Source: Hemicentrotus pulcherrimus (taxonomy: Eukaryota; Echinodermata; Echinoidea; Camarodonta; Strongylocentrotidae). From it: DNA of 11,907 bases. The notes below the pieces were generated by a model. The model had not been told where the DNA came from and made no database searches. It worked only from the letters and a program-made list of their open reading frames with translations. The position numbers and the translations under genes are program-made. How positions within the stretch are numbered: the first letter of the stretch is position 1; every line of letters begins with the position of its first letter. Below, piece after piece: positions 8,326 through 11,907 of this stretch. The stretch is from positions 20,323 through 32,229 of the forward strand of contig BEXV01000553.1 of assembly GCA_003118195.1 (NCBI GenBank). Direction: 5' to 3'.

Positions 8326-8338
8326 CATTTACTTACTG

Positions 8339-8646
8339 AGCTCTGTAATACACCAGTTTACGGTTGTATCAGTGCGCATGCGTAGACTGGGCGCCATTTT
8401 AGATTGCACCCAAACAGGGTGCCAATGACCCGAGGTCAAGTCAGTGGTATTAGGCTAAGCGTAAATTAAAATTGCGCCCATGTAAATGATGATGTGCGCA
8501 CACAACGCAGCGCGTAGGCAGTGATGTCATCATAATTTGCATGGGCGCAATCTTCATTTACGCATAAATACATGACCTCTCGGTCATTGGCTTTGTTTAA
8601 AATGGCGCACACAACCGTAAACTGGTGTATTATGAGATACAGAGCT
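8339..8646. mobile_element. MITE, 308 bp, with a 22-bp perfect inverted repeat
   Basis: The 22 bases at 8346-8367 are the exact reverse complement of 8611-8632. Outside them AGCTCTGTA (8339-8347) pairs with TACAGAGCT (8638-8646), with 6 extra bases on the right. The palindrome resumes inside: GCGTAAAT (8459-8466) with ATTTACGC (8556-8563), and the 12-bp perfect pair ATTGCGCCCATG (8471-8482) and CATGGGCGCAAT (8540-8551). It also has YY1-like AAAATGGCGC on both arms and a TGCGCATGCG (NRF1-like) site at about 8372-8381. There is no transposase frame. The minus frame across 8466-8729 is a by-product of the repeat. I do not see a clear target duplication. Confidence 0.85.
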
Positions 8647-8848
8647 GTGTAGAATATTATGTAGCATATTACACTAACGCCATTATCTAAAAACAAAAAA
8701 GGCCACGTCATATCTGAACAAGGATCCACTTGTAACTTATTCCGTCATCGTGAAATGAAATTGAGAGGTAGATCATTGGTAGTGATTGCAGAGTTGCATC
8801 GTGATGCCAAGAGTACATGTAGAATGCAGAGAATATGGGTGGTAATTA

Positions 8849-9360
8849 AAGGGGAAGTCCATCCTGATATTAAAGTTGGTTTAATTAAAAGCCGAAATAT
8901 GAGAGGAACAGGTCAGTGAAATTTTGAGCAAACACCGATCGAAAATGAAAATATTCTGAATTTTTGAAGGTGCAATGAATCAAACACAAATTGGCAACTC
9001 TGAGACGTATCTTGCGAGCTTCCTTCCCATTTGTCCTGTATTACAAAAATTAAAAATCTTTATTTCCCTTTCAAAATATTTCAATTATACATTCAACCTA
9101 AATTCAATTATAGCAAACATGTTTTTATACAACCCCTGTATGAAATAAATCTATTCTGTCATCAATAACAAGAAAATGGGAGCTTATGAAATTTTCTGTA
9201 CAGAGCAAATTGGGGAGGAACTCGCATGATATGCAACAGTGTAGCTAATTTGTGTTTCACTGATGACAACTTCAAAGATTCATAACTTTCCTTTTCATAA
9301 TCGGATATTGCTCCAACTTTCAATAAACTGTTTCTCTAATATCAGGGTTGAGTTCCCCTT
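8849..9360. mobile_element. MITE, 512 bp, AAGGGGAA ends, TA target duplication
   Basis: The left end AAGGGGAAGTCCATCCTGAT and the complement of the right end, AAGGGGAACTCAACCCTGAT, differ at three of 20 bases. TA flanks both ends (8847-8848 and 9361-9362), as expected of elements that target TA. Similarity between the arms continues inward: the left arm has CACAAATTGGCAACTC and the right arm has the related complement TAGCTAATTTGTGTTTCA. There is no coding capacity. It sits 92 bp downstream of the DCXR stop codon, so it probably forms part of that gene's 3' UTR or directly follows it. Confidence 0.85.
9059..9064 (-). terminator. Candidate poly(A) signal for the DCXR-like gene
   Basis: Read on the minus strand this is AATAAA, about 390 bases after the stop codon. 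By eye, no AATAAA or ATTAAA lies between the stop and this point. Only a TATAAA variant occurs, near 9124-9129. A T-rich stretch follows downstream. The signal lies inside the MITE at 8849-9360, so the gene may depend on transposon sequence for 3'-end formation. No transcript is available to confirm it. Confidence 0.4.
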
Positions 9361-9452
9361 TACAAAAGTGCCATTGATGGTATTTGCACATACTTCACAT
9401 AAATCAAAATGGAACAGAATTTAGTCTGGCATTCAAAGAGTTAAGCCCTACC

Positions 9453-9562
9453 CTAGACTAAGGCTGCTGAAGCACCTCCATCAATAGGCATTGTGATACC
9501 AATGATCATTGCACTCATGTCGCTGAGCAGGAAGAGAACTGGATAAACAATATCCTCAATTT
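9453..9562 (-). CDS. DCXR: DCXR-like terminal coding exon
   Basis: 110 bp, two bases completing a Glu codon, 35 codons and the stop TAG. The acceptor reads CCTACAG. It encodes IEDIVYPVLFLLSDMSAMII, then GITMPIDGGASAALV. The FLLSD segment and the P-[IV]-[DE]-GG turn are shared with DCXR and many classical SDRs. The last residues differ from the mammalian C-terminus. Confidence 0.93.
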
Positions 9563-11408
9563 CTGTAGGAGAGAGAAAATAAATGGTAAAAACATTAGAA
9601 TCCTCAAGAGTGATATAAACAAATCTATAATATCCCTTTGAGCAGCTTTTCCTGCTTTTGGACTAAGAATTTCGACAATTTTCACTTTTCTCTAAAGGAA
9701 ATACTTTCATCATACCTGTGTGTTACACATCCCTTCTCTGAACTGATGGAGATCTATTCTTTCATCGCCAATCACAAGCACAAACAAATGTAAAACTGTT
9801 TGCATCAATCACAGAGTTGCCAATTTGTGTTTCAACCATGCAGGGGTAAATACATTAATCATTAATTCCAGCAAATCCTGTGTATGAGAACAATAGTGCA
9901 ACACATAAGTAAACTAATTAAGGTAGTATATGTATTTACCATCTCCATTGTAGTTCTACCTCTAGGTGATAAAATTAATGTGCAACAATAATGTATTTAA
10001 CATTCCGGACACGTCTTTTTGCTGCAATTGATTTTTCACTAGGCTCCCTAAGTAGAACATGCAAGTGCATTCAATTAGAATACCAAATTAAGTCTGCCAT
10101 CATAGAGGGGTTGACTTACCTAGGAATCTACCCAGTGGTATCCTGCTAATCATGGCATCCCTCATCTCACCTTGGGCCCAGTACTTCCTAGCCATAGGAG
10201 TCAGTACGACGGTAGGGTTCACACAGTTCACTCGAATCTAAGGCCAATGAAATGCATCATGAAGGATAATATCATTTAACGCTTTTTTTTATAATGCCTA
10301 AACGGTAACAACCTAACTAACCACAGGGCTTGCAGTATTATAATAAATTTGTCTAAACTTTTTTGGAAAAGAAGGATATGCAAGCACTATTTTCCTAGTC
10401 AAATACATTTTTTAAAAGGACAACTTTCCACAAGACATTGTGTAGACTTTCATCAAAAAATAAAAGTGTTATATGAGAAAATGTATGACTCCATGCATGC
10501 ATGCTTTACTCTGAAAGACTAAAACAGAGCTACCTAATTACAGTCTTGATTAAAGTTCCTATTGTGAAAGATCATTTGGATAACTATCATTTTAAGCTAT
10601 ATACTCCAAAACTTGGAGGAAAAGAAGAAAAAGTTTATTTGGATGTGGCAATTGAAACAGATGCATGCAAGGATCTCTCTTTCTGATACATAATAATTTT
10701 TGTCAGCTTAAAATCTTACAACAATAAAAATAACACCAAAAATGAAATATAGAGATATAAGCTTTACCTTGTGTTTTGCCAATTCTAAGGCAGCAACCTT
10801 TGTGTATGAATCCAAAGCCCCTTTGGATGATGCTGCAAATACAACAGACGTAAAATTAAGTGGGCAGAAAGTCAGACAAAGTTACAGAAAATCAGAAATA
10901 GTTAAAGATCAAATATATTCATACCCAATGAATAGTACTAGCTTTTCATCCTCAAGCGTATCAAGTCATTGAGAAGATAAAAATGTTAGTGTACAAAATG
11001 GATGGAAAATCTTTATCAGCTACTAAAAAAACTTGAACTAAATGATGTACTCATAGTTTTAGTATTTACATTTCCTGGAAAAATAGCAATGAATTTCAAT
11101 ATATATATATATTGGACCATTTAAACAAATTTAATCTGCAGTACTGCCAAGTACCTCATACTTAATGTTATGTGCATGATTCCCCTCTTGCTCTACATTA
11201 TACATAAAGTAACTGATAAATATATATGTGCATCTCTTTAATTTCAAAATTCCCCTTGCATGCCCAAATAGTATATAATATCACCATACAGTAAACAATG
11301 TATCTCACCATATACAGCATGGTTGGTGAGTCCCTGTAAACTGGCAATGCTAGAAAGATTCACGATGGAACCACCTTCACCTTTTGTGATCATTCCTTTT
11401 GCTACAAT
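9453..11408 (-). CDS. DCXR: L-xylulose reductase / dicarbonyl reductase-like SDR, C-terminal 130 residues in four exons (5' part outside window)
   Basis: This encodes the C-terminal half of a classical short-chain dehydrogenase/reductase. DCXR reduces L-xylulose to xylitol and also alpha-dicarbonyls with NADPH in the cytosol (glucuronate/uronate pathway). Exons 11408-11309, 10832-10768, 10237-10120 and 9562-9453 join in frame (intron phases 1, 0, 1) with GT-AG sites throughout. Visible features: the catalytic Ser in IVNLSS, the YxxxK active site as YASSK split by an intron after the Tyr codon, then KGALDSYTKVAALEL, and RVNCVNPTVVLTP. The NPTVV replaces the NPG of most SDRs and is typical of DCXR. 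The end is LFLLSDMSAMIIGITMPIDG. Spacing of Ser, Tyr and Lys equals that of human DCXR (S136, Y149, K153), and 130 residues correspond to about 117-244 there. The tail is GASAALV rather than the mammalian GFWAC. The cofactor-binding half must lie beyond 11907. A close SDR paralogue is the only real alternative. Confidence 0.93.
9756..9845. repeat. Truncated relative of the 8849-9360 MITE inside the last DCXR intron
   Basis: The 21 bases at 9812-9832 are the exact reverse complement of 8982-9002 in the left arm of the MITE. The segment also resembles that MITE's right arm in direct orientation: CTATTCTTTCATC here against CTATTCTGTCATC at 9152-9164, and the 13-base word AATTTGTGTTTCA in both. 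No terminal repeats are seen, so it is a fragment. Confidence 0.7.
10120..10237 (-). CDS. DCXR: DCXR-like exon with NPTVV and substrate loop
   Basis: 118 bp, 39 codons plus one base, with acceptor CCTTAG and donor GTAAG. It encodes IRVNCVNPTVVLTPMARKYW followed by AQGEMRDAMISRIPLGRFL. The NPTVV after the RVN strand and the RIPLGRF segment match DCXR (RIPLGKF in human). The part between, ARKYWAQGEMRDAM, is the variable substrate-loop region. Confidence 0.93.
10768..10832 (-). CDS. DCXR: DCXR-like exon with catalytic Lys
   Basis: 65 bp, two bases completing an Ala codon plus 21 codons. The acceptor reads TTTGCAG and the donor GTAAAG. It encodes SSKGALDSYTKVAALELAKH plus Lys. The first Lys completes the YxxxK motif begun in the preceding exon. 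The helix that follows matches the ALELGPHK segment of mammalian DCXR. Confidence 0.93.
11099..11112. repeat. (AT)7 microsatellite in a DCXR intron
   Basis: Seven perfect AT units between the exons at 10768-10832 and 11309-11408. Confidence 0.9.
11309..11408 (-). CDS. DCXR: DCXR-like exon with catalytic Ser and Tyr
   Basis: 100 bp, 33 codons plus one base. The acceptor is TAG at 11411-11409, preceded by a CT-rich tract at about 11420-11460. The donor is GTGAG from 11308. It encodes IVAKGMITKGEGG, then SIVNLSSIASLQGLTNHAVY. The second Ser of NLSS is the expected catalytic Ser and the final Tyr the catalytic Tyr. The exon begins at the residue matching human Ile117, so an upstream exon must end in phase 0. 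Confidence 0.93.
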
Positions 11409-11698
11409 CTATTTTTTTTTAAAGGAGAGAAAAAAGTGGGAGAGAGAAAAGTGGAAAAGGGATTTACAAAATGGAAAAAGTATTCAGCTGGAAAACCTTT
11501 GTAGGGATGTACACTCAATTTCATCGTCATGCAAGTATCAAGGTACATGTATATTTAGTATGAGAGTTAAGCCCGCTGCACACTGAATAGTCGTATGATT
11601 AAGAAAATAAGGATGAATGGTGGGGAAAAGGAAATCATGCAGGAGAAAGGGAGAGAAAAGGACGGTCAAGTTAGAAAGTAACATTTATTAAAAGCAAT

Positions 11699-11750
11699 AC
11701 CGTATTTGCCGGCGATAACGCCGCACCCTTGTATAGGCCGCACCCCCGAT
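11699..11750. repeat. GC-rich repeat end with hairpin and doubled GCCGCACCC
   Basis: The sequence starts ACCGTATTTGCCGGCG. CGGCG-ATAA-CGCCG forms a hairpin at 11710-11723, and GCCGCACCC occurs twice, at 11720-11728 and 11737-11745. It is sharply GC-rich against its AT-rich surroundings. Similar CCGTATTT...GCCGCACC sequences are, as I recall, ends of dispersed elements in other animals. The other end would lie outside the window. Confidence 0.45.
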
Positions 11751-11785
11751 TTTGACCTTTAAAAAAAAAAATTTTTTTAATTTGG

Positions 11786-11871
11786 GACCGAAGTCAGGAT
11801 CGAACCTGGCCCTACACAGGTAGATTGGGAGTTAAAACCAGCGCCTTAGACCGCGCGGCTATCCTGCACCG
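11786..11871 (-). pseudogene. tRNA-Leu-like sequence (pseudo-tRNA or SINE head)
   Basis: Read on the minus strand it has an A-box-like TAGCCGCGCGG (11861-11851) and a B-box-like GGTTCGATCC (11806-11797), which is one base shorter than the GGTTCGANNCC consensus. A four-pair variable arm CTAC-CTGT-GTAG lies between, as in the long-variable-arm tRNAs Leu and Ser. GCGGTCTAAGGCGCTGG strongly resembles the D-arm and anticodon stem of tRNA-Leu, with TTTTAAC in the loop position suggesting anticodon UAA. The acceptor ends do not pair, the anticodon stem has mismatches and the T-loop is short, so it is unlikely to be a working tRNA. The adjoining repeat suggests a tRNA-derived SINE or a tRNA-like part of a larger element. 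Confidence 0.6.
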
Positions 11872-11907
11872 ATACCTAAGCTTGCAGTTTTTTAGTGATG
11901 TATACAT

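Larger units (their letters stand above)
6668..8338. other. Gene-free AT-rich stretch
   Basis: No gene is supported. The longest plus frame with an ATG (7528-7812) shows no known domain, has no acceptable exon context and is of ordinary random length for this region. Its AAGATGGCGC at 7692-7701 resembles a YY1 site and probably belongs to a repeat. A diverged direct repeat (7904-8230) and a 6-bp hairpin CTTCCA-AA-TGGAAG near 7927-7940 are the only structure seen. Confidence 0.55.
11409..11907 (-). other. DCXR: DCXR intron, incomplete at the right edge
   Basis: I searched the minus strand here for the preceding SDR exon (the NNA motif and the helix that follows it) and found none, so the intron must run past 11907. 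It contains a purine-rich tract (plus strand, about 11420-11470 and 11615-11670), a GC-rich repeat end at 11699-11750 and a tRNA-like sequence at 11786-11871. Confidence 0.65.

Noticed and set aside
8466..8729. Minus-strand 87-codon frame
   Set aside because: It is mostly inside the palindromic MITE at 8339-8646 and has no domain.
10742..10972. Plus-strand 76-codon frame over the DCXR exon
   Set aside because: Antisense shadow of the minus-strand exon 10768-10832. The minus strand gives YASSK and the SDR helix with proper splice sites.
11323..11586. Plus-strand 87-codon frame over the DCXR exon
   Set aside because: It is the antisense shadow of the minus-strand exon 11309-11408, continued into the intron's purine-rich tract.

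Overview
The window looks like nuclear DNA from an animal, most likely a marine invertebrate deuterostome such as an echinoderm. It is AT-rich and mostly non-coding. It carries several short inverted-repeat transposons, microsatellites and one ambiguous base (n at 8325), and its only convincing gene is split into short exons by canonical GT-AG introns. The phylum is inferred from the general look of the repeats and is uncertain.

The one supported gene is on the minus strand at the right end. Four consecutive exons (11408-11309, 10832-10768, 10237-10120, 9562-9453) join in frame to give the C-terminal 130 residues of a classical short-chain dehydrogenase/reductase. The best match is L-xylulose reductase / dicarbonyl reductase (DCXR). 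The catalytic Ser, Tyr and Lys and the DCXR-style NPTVV segment are all present. The N-terminal half, with the NADPH-binding glycine motif, must lie to the right of 11907. The stop codon is TAG at 9455-9453.

The other ~9.4 kb to the left holds no gene I can support. From left to right it contains: an interspersed-repeat fragment with CRE sites, a Z-DNA-prone stretch and a hairpin tail (1-830); a ~795-bp element with 11-bp perfect terminal inverted repeats that encloses a ~150-bp tandem array with nuclear-receptor DR1 sites and a GGACGTAC minisatellite (1009-1803); an inverted repeat (2073-2157); a possible MITE (2748-3153); a poly-C/poly-A/CT compound tract (4752-4895); a nearly full-length palindromic MITE (6386-6667); a diverged direct repeat (7904-8230); a second MITE with 22-bp perfect inverted repeats (8339-8646); and a third MITE with TA flanks (8849-9360). 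The third MITE lies just downstream of the DCXR stop codon and holds the nearest canonical poly(A) signal. A relative of it sits in the last DCXR intron in inverted relation, so the terminal exon is bracketed by inverted repeats. A tRNA-Leu-like sequence joined to a GC-rich repeat lies at the far right, inside a DCXR intron.

I see no evidence of an undescribed gene system. The main interest is how the repeats are built and how they interact with the end of the DCXR gene.
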